64,000 nt of DNA, from NCBI GenBank assembly GCA_051294375.1, contig CM119270.1, positions 7,767,817-7,831,816 of the forward strand, in the 5' to 3' direction. The notes beneath the pieces were generated by a model. The model was not told the origin of the DNA. It worked only from the letters and a program-made list of their open reading frames with translations, and ran no database searches. The position numbers and the translations under genes were made by a program. Source of the DNA: Paraspadella gotoi (Eukaryota > Chaetognatha). This document shows positions 1-13,789 of the stretch, one piece after another; within the stretch, counting starts at the first letter, position 1; every line of letters starts with the position of its first letter.

Positions 1-767
1 CTCTTATGAAATGCCCGGCGTTAGAGTAAAAATATTTAGGTTTTTAGTATTCATACATGATTAAAAATTATTTTTAAATGTAATAATTTTTCCACTGTCG
101 GTTCCGCGCGCCACTCCAGGGCAAGTTCCGACACTTCCACTCCCACTGAGATTCTTCGCGAAAAAACTTGAGGTGGGTCCATTTTTTGACTCATGGTAAG
201 AAGAAAACGCCCCAAGCGAAATTGGGAAGGAAAAACCTCATAATAAACAAAAGATCAAAGAAGATGGAGATTCTGAACACCCGAGAAAAAAAAAAACTTG
301 TAATGCATACTGTTGAACTGTGACGCTGTACGGGTTCAAAGAAGCCGTGATACGTGACTTATCTTATGTGAGTTTACATAAAAGGTGATGTGTGCTGGGG
401 TTGTCAATGGCCAGAGTTTTGCAACATGGGAATATGTTTCATCACATATGGCATTTCACATCCTCATTCCCATCCACTAATTCCTCAGTTTCCCACTATG
501 CATCTCTTCATATCCCTTCGCACCTCGCTTAATCCTATTGTATCCGGGGAGTGGTTACTTTCCAACCAAAGCTGTCGACTGGACGTTGCTTCCAGCAGCC
601 TCGAAGTCGAAAAACTGACCCAACGACGAAACAAAAAAACGAAACAAAATAGCGTCGTCGTTTTCGTCGTCGTTGTTTCGCCTCAGCTGATGTTTTGTTG
701 GACGAAAGAAGAATTTGTTTGACGCCGAAAACGAGATTCGTTCGTTTTGAGTGCAAATCGTGAATCA

Positions 768-838
<71 letters not shown>

Positions 839-2940
839 GTTGCATCCTCATCTACAAGATCTTCAGCCTTCAGAGTTTTGGGCGGTGGCTTCGATCCGTG
901 GTGTTTTTTTCGGCCTCGAATCTATGGTGTTTTTAGTTTTCATTATTTTTTTTCTTTTTCTTTCTTTTTTAATGTTTTTCGTGTTTAACGTTTTTTTTTT
1001 ATTTTTGTCCATCTCGTTTCTTTTGTTTGTTCATTTCTTTAATGTATTTTGTTACCTTATGTTTTTTACCTTATCTCTTAAGATTTTTTTATCGAAAAAT
1101 TATGTCTGTCTTGACGTCAACTTTTGTGGTAATATTTTGTTGTGAGATTTGAAAAGGGAAGTTTAAATAGGACGACATTGTTCAAAATTTGTACCAAGAC
1201 CGACACACCGACTTTTAAAAATGAAGCTAAAAGATTTAAAGTTTACAGTCAACCAGACAAAAATTGTGTCTTGCTCATTTGTTTTTAAAGCTTTTTTTAA
1301 TCGAGAGAGTTCGCTGTGTTCGGTCAAAAAGCGTTGAGCTAAGTTTTTAACAAAAGACAAACGCGGTTTTCAAAATTTCCATCTTGTTTGCTCCGGTCAT
1401 CTTTTATTTTATATTTTTTCTTGATTTCTAAATTCTATGACTATGATTCTATTGAATCATTGGAATAACAATAATCTCAGGTTACAATAACATATTTTTC
1501 AAATTAGGTATTGTATCCGCTCGTATAAAGGATATAAATAACATAGAGGCACAGGTTTTTCCTTAAACAGTAATTCCTTAGTAATTAACTTTTCTTTATT
1601 TCGGGTTTGAAACCAACTAAAAGCGACGATTTGTAATAAGCGGAACATTTCGCAATCACCTTCTTTGTCATCATCCTTTTATATCTGGGATTCTAGTATA
1701 AAAAATAAGATTTAATTTCAAAAATTTGATAAGATTCGTTCTTTTAAAAATAAAACCGCAGTTTAATCATGACACTTTTTTCGCTTGATTCTGGATTTCA
1801 AAAATTCTCAATTTGATCGAAAATTGTTCGTTATCATTCGATTTACTAGTTTAATTTGATCCAAGAAATAGTACTATGGCACAGGTTTGAGTAAAATTGA
1901 ATGCTGAAGTTATTGAATTTCATAAGTAAACAATTTATCGCTCGCTTCAATATTTTAGTGTTCAAGGGCCTGTCACGTGATTTCTCATGACTCCACCCCT
2001 ACTTAATTTTTTTCCGCGCAAAAACTTCGTCTTCGAAATAAAAAAAAGAAAAGCATCATCCTTTGCTCGTATTAATTGGTTAATTCGATAACTAGCGACC
2101 TAATTAACAGTTAAAATATTATTTTCCTAGCGGATTATCGAAATCCGGTTTTGGTGAGCGTGAATATATTTTAGGTGAATGATCCCGATGATATTTTGTT
2201 GTCAAGAAGTTGAGTTGAATGACCTTAACATGATGCACGCCCTTAATTATATTCCTATTGAACGCAGTTTTTATAATATGTTTTACTTCCAGGTTTCTAA
2301 GAATAAATTTACGTCAGATCGTCGGAGTGTAACCGGATATTTGCGGATCGTTTTATCTTTCTTGAAAAAACATAAACAAACATATTTGTGGTAAAAATAT
2401 TTTATCATTACAGCGCAAATGATCTCACGACAATTTTAAAGAGTCATTCGGATTAAACCTTAAATTAGAATAAAAATGTAACCCGGTCGAAAAGGATGAG
2501 AAAAAAATTTTTTTTTAACCCCTGCGAAAAACTACCCAGTATTTTTTTTAAAACAAAATACAAGAAAATATCAGTTTATCAATCGAGGAGGCTTCTTCTA
2601 CTGACTTTAAGTTGCATAATCAGTGAGTTGAGAGCGGTGCATTTAGTGATAGACCTTTATGCTGATGGCAAAATTATTTCGAAAATATTTAATTATTTTA
2701 AAATTCGAAGAAAAATTTTACAGAGAAAATAAGAGTTAAAACCTAAAAGGTTTTGACGAATTATACACTTTAGTTTGTTTAATATTTTTTGTAATATGTA
2801 ACAAAATTCGAATACAAAACAAATACTCATAATAATAATATTATATCAATGAAATAACAATTTTAATCACTTGATAATACAATTCCAAACGCCGTGTAAA
2901 GGAAGCTTCTCCTTCTTTTCTTTCGAAAAAAAACAAAAAC
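1..2940. other. AT-rich DNA without a recognisable gene
   Basis: All frames are short and show no protein family I recognise. The only structured sequence is the GTC array at 768-838. Open frames over that array read as runs of Arg, Ser or Val and are repeat artefacts. I see no splice-bounded exon here. Confidence 0.6.
768..838. repeat. (GTC)n trinucleotide array
   Basis: About 24 uninterrupted CGT/GTC units. The flanks are not convincingly coding, so this looks like a microsatellite and not a homopolymeric amino-acid tract. Confidence 0.95.
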
Positions 2941-2948
2941 TAATTTTT

Positions 2949-3067
2949 AGTTGCGCCGCGAGTAATCGCGGAGCAACTCTATAAGTCACGTTTTGGTCGG
3001 TCTGTCTGTCGGTCTGTTGATCTATAATTAATAATAATTTATAATATACTATAATATAATAATAATA

Positions 3068-3104
<37 letters not shown>

Positions 3105-3440
3105 AATTTATAATTAAAAACAAAAGGCGGCGCCAGTAGTCGCTTAGATTTAATTTTAAACAAATGAGCAACAATCTATAAGCAAGTTATAAGCATTTTT
3201 TAAAAAATAAAAATAAAAATAAAAATAAAAATACTAAAAAAACCCAATCTAATCGACTGCTAGCGCCGCCTTCAGGAAATATTAACACTATAAGGAATAA
3301 AAGACTAAGTTCATGTCTAAATACAAGGGCTAAGAAAGTTTTTTACTCATGTCATATCATGTGATAAAATAGAAATAAGCTTGAAAATAAAGTCACTGCG
3401 GCGCAACACATTGGAATCTCCATTCTTGTTTTTTAAATTC
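2949..3440 (+). repeat. Dispersed repeat family R, copy 1
   Basis: Starts with a hairpin-forming block (TTAGTTGCG...GCGGAGCAACT) followed by a CGGTCTGTCTG-type stretch, and ends near a GCGGCGCAACACATTGGA-like block. The same order of blocks recurs at 45,691-46,063, and the start block recurs inverted at 36,790-36,835. This suggests a short interspersed or MITE-like element. An AT dinucleotide run (3,074-3,100) and an AATAA run lie inside it. Confidence 0.55.
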
Positions 3441-3461
3441 GACGGGTTTCCCGATGTTACG

Positions 3462-3573
<112 letters not shown>

Positions 3574-3624
3574 CGTTCGGGAATCCCTGGCCTCTTCAAT
3601 TAAATTTATCTCATCGGAGTTGAG

Positions 3625-3632
3625 TATAAAAG
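3625..3632 (+). promoter_or_regulatory. TATA box of the TSR gene
   Basis: TATAAAAG matches the core TATA consensus. It lies 150-200 bases before the start codon, so transcription would begin near 3,655-3,660 and leave a short 5' leader. Confidence 0.6.
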
Positions 3633-3821
3633 AGCGAAAGCATCTCAGATGCACTTTATTCAAGCGTCTCATTAAAAGTCGAACGAATTAAAACTGCACA
3701 AAATTATCTATTGAAGCCAATTTTTATTGATTCTTTTCTGACGGCCGTATTCTATTTTTACATAATCTACAAATAAAAACGAATGCTCTTAATAGTCAAC
3801 CGAGTTCTGTCAAACGCTATC

Positions 3822-5451
3822 ATGAAACATCCAAGATCTAACGCCATCATCGTTGTTGTTGTCATCGTTTTCGTCGCCAACCTTCCATGCCACTCCCAAC
3901 CGTTCGGCGCTCATTCCTCTTTAGAAGATGCATCGGCCCTCAAATTACCTGATGCTAAAAATAAACAATTGAATCAAAAAGCTCACTTCTCGGAAATCCC
4001 GGTCAAACTGAGCGACATCGAAACGGCGTTCGAAGCGTCGCTAAGGACTCAATCCGGCGTCGATTTAGACGCGGAATCCGAAGCGGCGTTTAAGACGGCG
4101 TTCGAGGCGGCGTTCGAAGCCGCGATTCTCTCATTGAGGCAGAGAAGAAATTCCCTCGAAAATAAAGCCGAAGAAGAGAAGAAGTTTCACGGAAAGAAGT
4201 CGATTATTAAAGAGGACGATGACGACGACGTCGCAGACGCAATCTCCAAGCCTCTGAACAATAGAGGAAAGGATAAAAGAGCAACCAATGAGGAAAATAT
4301 CCTCATTAATTCCATTAAAGACGCGGCAACGATGAATGATGCGACCAACGACGATGCGAACGTCGACGATAAAAACAACGACAAAGTGATTTCGACCGTT
4401 GCCGCAGCAAAAGACGCCGCCGCGCCCAGCGACGGATCGTCTGGTCGAGACTACGTCAAATTCGGGTGCGGCACGCCGCCATTTTGTTTTTACGACTTTA
4501 TCACGGAGACGCCCACCTCCTGCGCCCTCATCTGCGGCGGGTGGGGGTGGAGGGTGGATAAGTGTCTGCAGGAGCCCAACTGCAGGGGAGGTACATTTGG
4601 GTGGATAAAACATGCTCAATTGAGACTTTTTTTAAAACTGCATTAACTATTTCTTTTGGACTTATGTCTGTATGTCTGTATGTCTTCTATTTATTAGATC
4701 TCATTAATTACATACTATCATATATTCATGCTCAATTAATTGATAACTGATTAATCATTAATTTTAGTGAGCTATGTTCTATGTTTATTTTTTTTATATT
4801 GTATTTTGCGTATTTTTTCTCGATGCAAATACTTTACCAAGCTAAGTATTATTTGTACTTGTACTTGATAAATCGTAATAAAAATAATCAAACTTTTTTT
4901 AAATCAAGCGTTAGTTTCAATCAATAAATCGATCAGTCATTAAATCAATCTTTGATCTTACAAATCAATCTCATAATTAATCTAATAATTATATAAATCA
5001 ATCAATATATGTATTATTGACAGTTGACGGTAAATGGATCGTCATTTCTGATTGGTCCCCCTGCGAAGCCACGTGCGCCACTAACGGCGTTGGCGTCTCT
5101 CGGCGCCACCGGAAGTGCCAACAAAAGGCGCGTCTCGGCGGTCTACCTTGCAGAGGCCCCGCGGTGGAGGTGCGACTCTGCGTAGTAAAGGATTTGCGGT
5201 GCGGACAAGAAGGGGATGTAGCGAAGAGAGAACCGACGGCGGAGAGTAAGCAAATTTAAGCAAAATATGAAAATAATTTAATGTGTATGGTTTTTATATT
5301 GATACATTTTATAACGATATTAATTCTCTGACAATCAAACATTTTGTGTTCCTTTTTTTTTTTTTTTACAGAGTCGAACGTTTTGGCTTTCAACTCGGTA
5401 TGGAACCGAAATTATGCAAAGGGAGAAAAATCAGAAACTCCGTTGATGTAA
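3822..5451 (+). CDS. Secreted acidic protein with C-terminal thrombospondin type 1 repeat
   Basis: Three exons: 3,822-4,590, 5,024-5,245 and 5,372-5,451 (TAA). Both introns are phase 1 with GT-AG ends, giving about 356 residues. An in-frame ATG at 3,783 would add 13 residues, but the second Met is preferred because MKHPRS plus a Val/Ile-rich core ending near PCHS is a standard signal peptide. Next comes an Ala/Glu/Phe helix-prone stretch (roughly 60-105) ending in LRQRR, a possible furin-type site, then an Asp/Asn/Lys-rich acidic region. A six-Cys block (roughly 214-256) follows. The TSR (roughly 264-315) has the W-S-P-C-E-A-T-C start and a CRG...C end. TSR proteins act outside the cell in adhesion or matrix. 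The ligand, and the identity of the Cys block before the TSR, are unknown. The gene is complete and shows no frame damage. Confidence 0.85.
4591..5023 (+). other. Intron 1 of the TSR gene
   Basis: GAG|GTACAT donor and TTGACAG acceptor, AT-rich, with several AATCAATC-like tetranucleotide stretches. Nothing else is seen. Intron 2 (5,246-5,371) is short and ends in a 16-T tract before ACAG. Confidence 0.8.
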
Positions 5452-7767
5452 TAAGAATCAATAAGTCGATGCGATTCAAGATACCGATGACATCAGATAT
5501 ATAGAAGAATACTCAGAAAAGAGGAAATGGAAAAAAAGGATCGAAAGTCAAGAATCGAATGGAAAAAGTGAAACGGAGTTCGAACTTTGTTCCTTATTTT
5601 CTAAAAGGATCTTAAATTTTTTTTTTTTTCTCGATAAGTTAAACCAATCGAACTCTGATTCGCTTACTTCCTCTTTATAAGAAAAATTTGCAACGTAATC
5701 CTGACTCTTTTGATTTTAAGGGATGAGATCATGAAATGAGATAAACATATTTTTTTTTGTTTAGTTTTGTTTAGTTTTGTTTTTTGTTTTTTTGTTTATT
5801 ATTTTGCGAAAATAAGAAATGTTTTGTTAGATTTACTATAAAGAAGTACAAGTAAATTTCTTTTTTTCCCTCTCACAAATGTGACATCCTTCGATTGATC
5901 AATCAATCAGGCTCGCAATTAAAACCCCTTTATCTCCTCAGAAAAAAAAAACCTTTTCATTCTTCCTGTTCTCTTAGTGAAGTCATATTCAAGTCGAGAT
6001 CATTCGTCGCTTTTTATCTCTCGATTCGAGGTCTTCATCTGGTGAGAGAACGATTTCGTATTTAACGGGTGGTCGGTGAAAGAAAGTGACGAACATCCGC
6101 TTTTAAAACTTGAAGAAATTATTTAGATTGAAACGTTTCCGCTTATCAGATATATATGAATTTTATATTGACATTGTACATAATTCTACTTTGGGAATGG
6201 GATATGAATAACTTGATTTTATTTTTAAATTCATATTGATAAAAAAAGAACAAAATTTTAAAGGAACCTCCATTAGGTAAAAATTTGAGCTAGAAATTCC
6301 CCGAAAATTATAAGCAAGAAAATAAAAGAAAAAAGATTCGTCACGGCCATGAATGAGCAGTGATGCCAAGTCGTCGAATGTTGCGTTATCCAACTAAGCC
6401 ACTGTCGGCGAGGAGGCGGCATAAAAGTTTTCCTTTAGCTTTTAATTAACAACTAAAGATGACTAAAAAATCAAACTTTGGGAATCTTAAGAAGCAAAAA
6501 ATTTGACCAAATAAAGACTGAAAGAAACGAAATAACTCTCAAAATTGTTAGCATAAATTTTCACCTTTTGGTGACAACAACCCCGACAACAACAACACCA
6601 ACTTTAGCGACTTTAACTTACCTAAATCGTGACCTAAGAGCCATGGTCAAATAGTTAATCGATTGATTCGTTTTGACTCGTTTTGTTAATTTTACTAGAC
6701 TTCTCTCTTTTTGTTATCGTCGTTTTTCTCTCTCTGAAAATCATTTTGAAAATTACATGTCGTACATATTAATTGACGAGTAAGTACAGGTAAAATATTT
6801 TATTATTTATGACCAATATTTAGATCCATTAGACAGATCGTCTTCAGGGCCTAATCTCAGTACATGCGATGACTCTCAAAGAATATGTTTTAAATATCTT
6901 GTGAAACGTCTGCCTATTTTTATTTTTTTATCAAATTCCTGAGCAAGTCATTTACTAAAGTGGTGAACCCAACGAAAAACCAGGCAAAAGAATACGAAAC
7001 CCAAGCGCCGACAAAATGGATCAGCGCGCCTTTCGAAATTTATTTGGTTTCCTTCTTCCTTCCTTTTCTTTTCCAAATTTGTTTGTTCAATCTTTATTTA
7101 TTACGTATCACTTAACGATTTAGTTTCATCTTTACTTCCATAAACTACCATGAACTGGATCTACTTTGCAAATAAGTTTCTTTTAAACTACTCTTCCACA
7201 TTTCATTTGGTGGATTTTAGGTCACGTTAATTTTATATTTCTCCCCACAGAATACAAAACAAACAAACAAATTTCTTAAAAAAATTACCGCAAAGGATAA
7301 AAAAAAAAAACATTTTGATTTTTTCTATGAAAATTTTCAAATTACTTGTTTCACTATTTTCTATTTTTATATTTTATGAAGGATTTATCTTTAGTCTACA
7401 TTCTTTAAATATATATATATTGCTTTCTTAAAAATATGTATGTATGTATGTAAATATGTATTTATTTGTTTTTGTTTTTATTCATTCACTATTTTCCCCA
7501 TTTGTTTTTTTTTCCCTTTCCCTTCTCATTTTCAAATCTTCCAAAGTCCTCTCTTCATCCTCCTCTTTCCCATTTTCTTTAATTTTCCTTATTCACTTTC
7601 TTCGCTTTCTTCTTTCTATCTTTTTACTTCTTTCTCTTCCTCAGTTTCTTTTCCTCTTCCTCCGCTCATTAGATTTCGATACGTTTTCCTCATCCTTCTG
7701 CTCTCTTCCTTTTTCCTCCTCTTTCTTTTCCAAATCGGTTGTTTAGTTCCCCCAACAAACCTCTCTT

Positions 7768-7770
<3 letters not shown>
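5452..7770. other. Intergenic AT-rich DNA
   Basis: Downstream of the TSR stop codon. T-rich homopolymers and short AATC runs are present. No exon, RNA gene or repeat of note was recognised, and no canonical AATAAA stands out just after the stop. Confidence 0.55.

Positions 7771-7771
<1 letters not shown>

Positions 7772-7861
<90 letters not shown>
7772..7861. repeat. (CT)n array
   Basis: About 90 bases of pure CT after a T/C-rich stretch. The 157-residue open frame over it is Ser/Leu/Phe junk. Confidence 0.95.
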
Positions 7862-7865
<4 letters not shown>

Positions 7866-8064
7866 CTTTTATATTATGCTTTATACATTATTTATAACTT
7901 TCAACCGCACTGAAACACGAACCTGGAATAAAAAAATATAGCTAATTACGTCAGAGCTATTTTATTAATATTATTAGGTAATATATATATATACTATATA
8001 TTTTTTAAACATAGATAATGTTTCATCGTGATCCTCTGAAGTAGCATGTTCATAAAATCTTTTT

Positions 8065-8330
8065 CTCACTGACGCTACTCTTTCTCTTTCGCGTCTTCTC
8101 TCTTTCTCTCTCTCTCATCTCTCTCTCTCTCTCTCCTTCTCTCTCTCTCTCTCTCTCTCCTTCTTTCTCTCTCTTCTCTCTTCTCCTCTCTCTCTCTCTC
8201 TCTTTCTCTCCTTCGTGAATCCATTTTGTATCCAAGTCAGTTCGTCCTTGAAGCCTTTTTCTCGCCCCGCGCTTCCGTTTCCCGGTCTCTCTCTCTCTCT
8301 CTCCCTCTCTCTCTCTCCTCTCTCTCTCTC

Positions 8331-8364
<34 letters not shown>

Positions 8365-8552
8365 CTCTCTCTCACGGTGCTGGCTTGCGTTCTTCCCAGC
8401 GGTTCCATTGCATCTTGGTACCATTCAAGGTTCCATCTTCGTTTCCTTTGGACCATTTTTGTCTTTCTCGTCGCTCCTCTTGTGATCTCTGACAGCCACT
8501 CGAATTTTCCCTTCCTTCTCTCTCTCTCTCTCTCTGCTCCTCTTTCTCTCTC

Positions 8553-8596
<44 letters not shown>

Positions 8597-8610
8597 CTCT
8601 CTGCTGTTTC
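8065..8610. repeat. Compound CT-rich microsatellite
   Basis: Several interrupted CT runs (CTTT, CTCC interruptions) separated by short unique sequence. Open frames of 60-170 residues on both strands arise from the dinucleotide periodicity. Confidence 0.9.
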
Positions 8611-8725
8611 TCTCACGCTTGTGCGTTCGCGGCGTCCAGGATCTGTGTGCGCGGACGGTTGCCCGGGCGCTACGCTCCCGCCTTCCGCGCACGCACCGCG
8701 CGTCGATGGCTGCGCGACGCGGGCT
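8611..8725. other. Short CpG-rich island after CT tract
   Basis: GCGCGGACGG, CCCGGGCGC and CGCGCGTCG blocks make this one of the few CpG-dense patches outside recognised exons. It follows a CT tract and a CCAG, as an exon would, but no frame matches anything I know. It could be an exon or a promoter-proximal patch. Confidence 0.3.
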
Positions 8726-11700
8726 AAAACCTAGTGAAACAAAACGGAACAAAAAAAAACCTGTTTATTTTGAAAATAAATTCAACGAATGGTTTGAGAA
8801 AACCTTCAGATATAAAAATGATTCTCTGCTTTCACGCTGACTAACGGATACTTTTTTTTCTCTCCTCGAATCACGACTTTTTCAATCAGAGAAAAAAAAA
8901 CAAACCAAAACATAACATTAGAACTTTATTTTATTCTACGAAATTATTTCATTTAGCGTTTTGATTGTATCTTGATTAATGGCATAATTTGAGGAACAGT
9001 TTGAATTCCTCTAGATTGATAGTGCCATTAGATGTTACGGTTTGATTGGATCTGGATTTACGACGTGATTTGATGGAACAATTTCACTGGACAAGGAAAC
9101 GTGTGTGTTGTGTATGCGTATGTATGTGCTTGTTATTAATTCTTCTTTTATCTAAAGTCAAAAATATTCAAACAAAAGTGTATGACTTACGATCTGTAAT
9201 GATTGCTTTTGTGCAGTGAGATGTTATGAATGTTGACACTATTATTTTTGGCTCGTAAAAGTTTAGAGGTGATATTTATTTATACGAGTCAATATTGACA
9301 GAAAATCGACGAAGATGTGTCATTTTGTATGTAAAAAAAAATGTTGATTAGCGTTACTAGTCTGATGTGTTCCGTCCACTCTGCGTTTGTAAAAAGTGAA
9401 TAAGTCTGAAAAAATTTTAAACTATCCGAATGTTAAAATGATTTGACCTAAGTCATACTGAAGATCGACAGCCCTTGTCTGAGTTTGATGACGTTTGATG
9501 TGCAAAATGGTTTTATTGGGCTAAGGATTGGGCTCAAAGGTTAACGAATTCATGTATAATTATTCGTGTAATTCATGTATGTATATTGTATAGTCGTAAA
9601 TTTTTTTTTTTTCATTTCTCTTGCTTTTCTCTTGCAATACGACCGTTAGCCATTTGATGCTTCAAACGAATAAGAACTACGGTAAATGATGTAAATTCCA
9701 AAAAAATTTAAACGAAATCCGTACAGTATCTGTTTGGTAAATCGGGAAATTCGATGGTGGATAAAAGTGGAAATCGTCCCAACACTTTACTACGCCCTCT
9801 TCAACCCCCCCTGTTCTGGTGAGGGGGGGAGCGAATTGGAGGAATTCCTCCCACGGAAAAAAAAAAGGAAATACAGTTGGTAATTGGGTGGAGGGAATCC
9901 CGATAATGGTTCTCTCGCTCAAGAGGGACTCGAGCCAAGTTCAAAGGGAAAATCGGGGGGGGGGGCGGTGGAGGGGGTAAGAAAAACGAGGGGGGGTGGG
10001 TGGCGCTTTAAATGGACCGAGTCAGTGAATTGGACAGAGAGATGGAAAAAAAAGAGGGAAAGGGTAAGTGGCCGGAAAGTGCGAGTTCGCGGGAAACCTG
10101 AAATCGATGAACGGATGACGAAAGTTGGTAAGTTGAAGTTGGTTAAGTGAGTAAACGAATACTTTAAAAAAAATAGGGGTCATTTAAAGGGAATCAAATA
10201 AATATTTAAAACGTTTAGTGAAAGACATGAAAAAGAATACTATGAGTTTAAATACAGAGTTTAAAATCTTTATATAAATATTAAATTGGAGATGTGAAAA
10301 ATGCGATTTTATCCTTAAAAAAAAATCCAGGTTTTTCCATTGCAGCCTTTTGATGGATGATTTGTAGCTCGTGTGCGAAGGAAGGGATTTTTGACGGATT
10401 CGGTTGAGACTTGAGAGCGTGATATTTGGGTGGAAATTTAAAAAAAAGTGGGATGGTTTTCCGGTACTTTTTGCTACTTGAATCATTTAAAACCGAATTC
10501 AAAATTATGGATAAAAATTAAAAGAAAAAGAGAAAAAATAAAGAAAGAGGGAATGAAAACATTGGTCAAAAATAGAGTAAGGAAGCCTGGCTTTTGCTAA
10601 AGTAAAAAAAATAACCCCAAGGGGTTTAAACATTTTCTCATACCTAAGGGTGACCCCTCGGAAATGTCATTTTTTGCACCCCAAGAGGATCTGCAATAGA
10701 GCCACCTCTCAATGCCAAAAAACTGTCCCTATACAAATATACAGCGAACCCGAGTACTCAGTCTAACATTAATTCACTAATAAACTGGGTCTTATTAGAA
10801 AAGAAAAGTCTTATAATACAAAATACATAAATAACTTTATTTCTTTTTTTTGTACAGATTTAAAATCCACGTCATCCAAAAAAAAACCCCACTAAATCCA
10901 AACCCCTCACACAAAGACTCGGTCTACGCACACAAAAACTGTTTAAAAAAAAATTAATCAAACACAACTGAGTAAAGTTTTATATACCTCTTAATTCCCT
11001 GGGCAGATAATTTATCCACACTTTCCCTAAACCAAAAAAAAAAAGAAAAAGAATAAATAAAACTTTCCATTTTCGTTTCTTCGCTGAGGAATCAAAGCAA
11101 CGGTTTTCCAAAGACACAAAACTTAAAAAAAAACAAAAAAACTACGAAACCACAGTCGAACCCTCAAATCCCCAAATCTTCGAATCCCAAAATCTTCAAA
11201 TCTTCAAATCTCCAAATCCCCAAATCTCCAAATCTCCAAATCCCCGAATCTCCAAATCCCACGAATCCCCCAGTCATCCACAAGATCTATCAACGTCGTT
11301 TCTGCTCATCTCAAATTCTACAAGATTTATTCGTCTGATCTCAACCCCTTTTTTATTTAATCATCGTGTTCATCTCTCGACTAGTTGATCCTCAACCGAT
11401 TAAATCTAATCGTTCACCTCATCTTGCCTTAGCATTTCATTCATCCTGACCCTAATTTCAATCATTCACTGCCCCCTTCCTCTTCCGTTGCCCCCGCCAG
11501 ATTTAGTAATCCTGCTCCATCCGTTTTTTATATAACTCCTATGACCTATGTACTCCTGCAACGTTCTTTGCTCCATTAGTTTTCGCTTTTTCCGAGGATC
11601 CAAGCTTCCCCGTTATAAAACTCAAGATGTAAAATGTATTCATTAAAAATAGAACAAGACGTACGACAAAATACATAATTCAAACATTTTCAGATCTTCA

Positions 11701-12180
11701 AAAATTTCGGGATAACTCATCAGCTTATGAATTTTACATCATCGAAAACTTGATATTAAACTAACTGTTCATGTTGCGGTTATCGTGCGACAAACATTTC
11801 AAGGGAACTTACTCGCTTTCTTACATTGTCGTTTAAACTTTCAAATCCGGCCGACTAAATAGACAAGTCGGCGACCGGTCTATTCTGATCGAAATATTTC
11901 ATAATTTTAGCGTCCTCCCGACTCCCGCCGAACTTAAACGCCAGTATTTTTTCGCCAATTAACCGACGATAATTTTCCTTTCGTTTCGGCGCGACAGTTC
12001 TTAGTCTTTCAGACGACTCGCTTCTCTCTTTGGGAACAGAATCACCCCTTCGGCCGACAGATCTTCCCCATTTCCGGCCGACTTTTCAAGCCGACCGTTA
12101 TCGGTCGCCATTCCCCGTGAATTTATCGGTCGCGTGGTCCTCGCCTTGACAAGCGAGGGAGAGGCAACCTCATCACAACC
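8726..12180. other. Non-coding DNA with poly-G patch, minisatellite and CpG stretch
   Basis: Holds a G-rich patch near 9,955-10,000, an 8-bp minisatellite at 11,163-11,275 and a CpG-richer stretch at 11,840-12,160 with repeated CGGCCGAC / GTCGGCGACC motifs. No exon could be supported. Confidence 0.5.
11163..11275 (+). repeat. Minisatellite, unit about 8 bp (CCAAATCT-like)
   Basis: A dozen degenerate copies of TCTCCAAA / TCCCCAAA in direct order. Confidence 0.85.
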
Positions 12181-13780
12181 AAATTAGGTGAAGAGGATGA
12201 AGAGGGGAAAATGGATGGAGGGAGAGAGGAGGAAAAGATGGAGGGGGAGGAAGGAAGGAAGATGGGGAGTGGGGGAGGTAAGATCAAAAACAACAGAGAA
12301 TACCCAAAAGAGAGACAAAAGTACTAGATTTTAGTACGGAAGAGTGAAAGCTTTATTGGGAAAAGACTGGGGAACGATAAGGTATATAGGGTTCCGTAAA
12401 GTCAGTCACTTGCTAAGGTTAAGGATGGGAAAAAAGTAAGGAAATGAGATAATGGGTAAGTGAATAAAGATGGGATTTAAAAATTGGAAGGAATCAATAA
12501 GTTAGGTTTATACTTATTTATAGTTATATAAAATTATAGTCATAGTTTATAGATTATTTATAATTATAGTTATAGTTATAGTTATATTTAGGGATTAAAG
12601 AATGATACGCCGTCGTGAATAATATAGGATTTAAATCGTATTATTATTATTATTATCGTATTACCATGTGAAGAAATAGCAAATAGCGGATAGAAAGGAC
12701 AAGAAAGAAAGTGTAGAGAAAAAAATAAGAGGAACTTTGATCATTCTTCAATATTGACCAGATCAAAGGCTTGAGATCAACCGCAAAAAAAAAAAAAAAA
12801 AAAATTAAAATGGCGAAGGTAAAATGGCCAAAATAGTCATAAGTTCTTTTTGGGCGCGGCTCACAATGAATTTGGACCGAGATTACGAGCAAGAAACTGA
12901 CTCACAATGATTTTTAACGGAGAATAAGAATAATTTGAAGCAGTCGTCAATTTGATTTTTAGGAATGATAATAAAAATAGAAAATGAGGAGATGAAAAGA
13001 AAAGAAAACGAATCGAAGGAAGAAAGGAAAAAAAGGGAAAAAATGGAGGTTCGTTTCTCGATAAGAGGAAAGGAAGGAAAAGAAATGAATCAAGAAGGTG
13101 GAATTCTGAGCGAGAGAAGAAAGAAACAAATCTCTCTTCATTTTTCTTTGTCAAGACGATGACAAAAACGACGACGACAACGACGACGACGACGATTTCG
13201 CCGACGTCTCGTTTTCGGAGTCGAACTGATCTTGAGGAAAAGGCTTGGAAATCGTGGTTTGATGGATATCCGTTGGAATATATATACACATATTTATTAC
13301 ACTATACAAAAATGTTTAATTTAAAAATGTTGGCAAGATAGATGAGAATTTAGGACAAGGTCATGAAAAGAATGAAAAGAATGAAAAGAATGAAAAGAAT
13401 GAAAAGAATGAAAAGAATGAAAAGAATGAAACTTCTAAACCATATCAATCAAAGAGAACGAAAACTATTATCGAATCTCTTCAACGAAAAAAGCCAACGA
13501 TCAAAGAAAAGGGCGTGGACACTGACAAGGAACTCGGTGAGCGTTGGGCACAAGACGACCTCAATAGTGACCCCAGGAATTGGCAGTAGTGTGAGCATTG
13601 GTGGTTGAGTTATTGGCAAAGAGTCTTCGGGTCTTCTAATTACTTAATCTCTTAATCATTTCCTTAAAGTGCGGGATTGAGTTGTTTTTTTTTCATGCCA
13701 AACGAGTGTGTCTTGACGGTTTTTCGCACTGTTTATTTCGCGTTGGGAATAATTAATTTTTTTCTATCATGCTGCAGACG
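12181..13780. other. Non-coding AT-rich DNA with short tandem repeats
   Basis: Contains a TTATAG repeat (about 12,518-12,586) and a GAC run at 13,155-13,195 with an Asp-rich frame in one register. The frame runs into a stop after about 25 residues and I see no matching splice pair. Confidence 0.45.
13363..13432 (+). repeat. Decanucleotide repeat AATGAAAAGA
   Basis: Seven direct, nearly perfect 10-bp copies (ATGAAAAGA ATGAAAAGA...). Confidence 0.95.
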
Positions 13781-13789
13781 ATGGAACGA

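Noticed and set aside
747-1145. 132-residue frame with a long Arg run
   Set aside because: It is the GTC/CGT microsatellite followed by T-rich sequence; no splice sites or family likeness.
4131-4619. 162-residue minus-strand frame in the TSR gene
   Set aside because: Antisense shadow of exon 1; the plus-strand frame has signal peptide, TSR and consistent splice phases.
7440-8750. Long Ser/Leu/Phe and Arg/Glu frames on both strands
   Set aside because: Produced by CT/GA dinucleotide repeats, which are open in all frames by composition.
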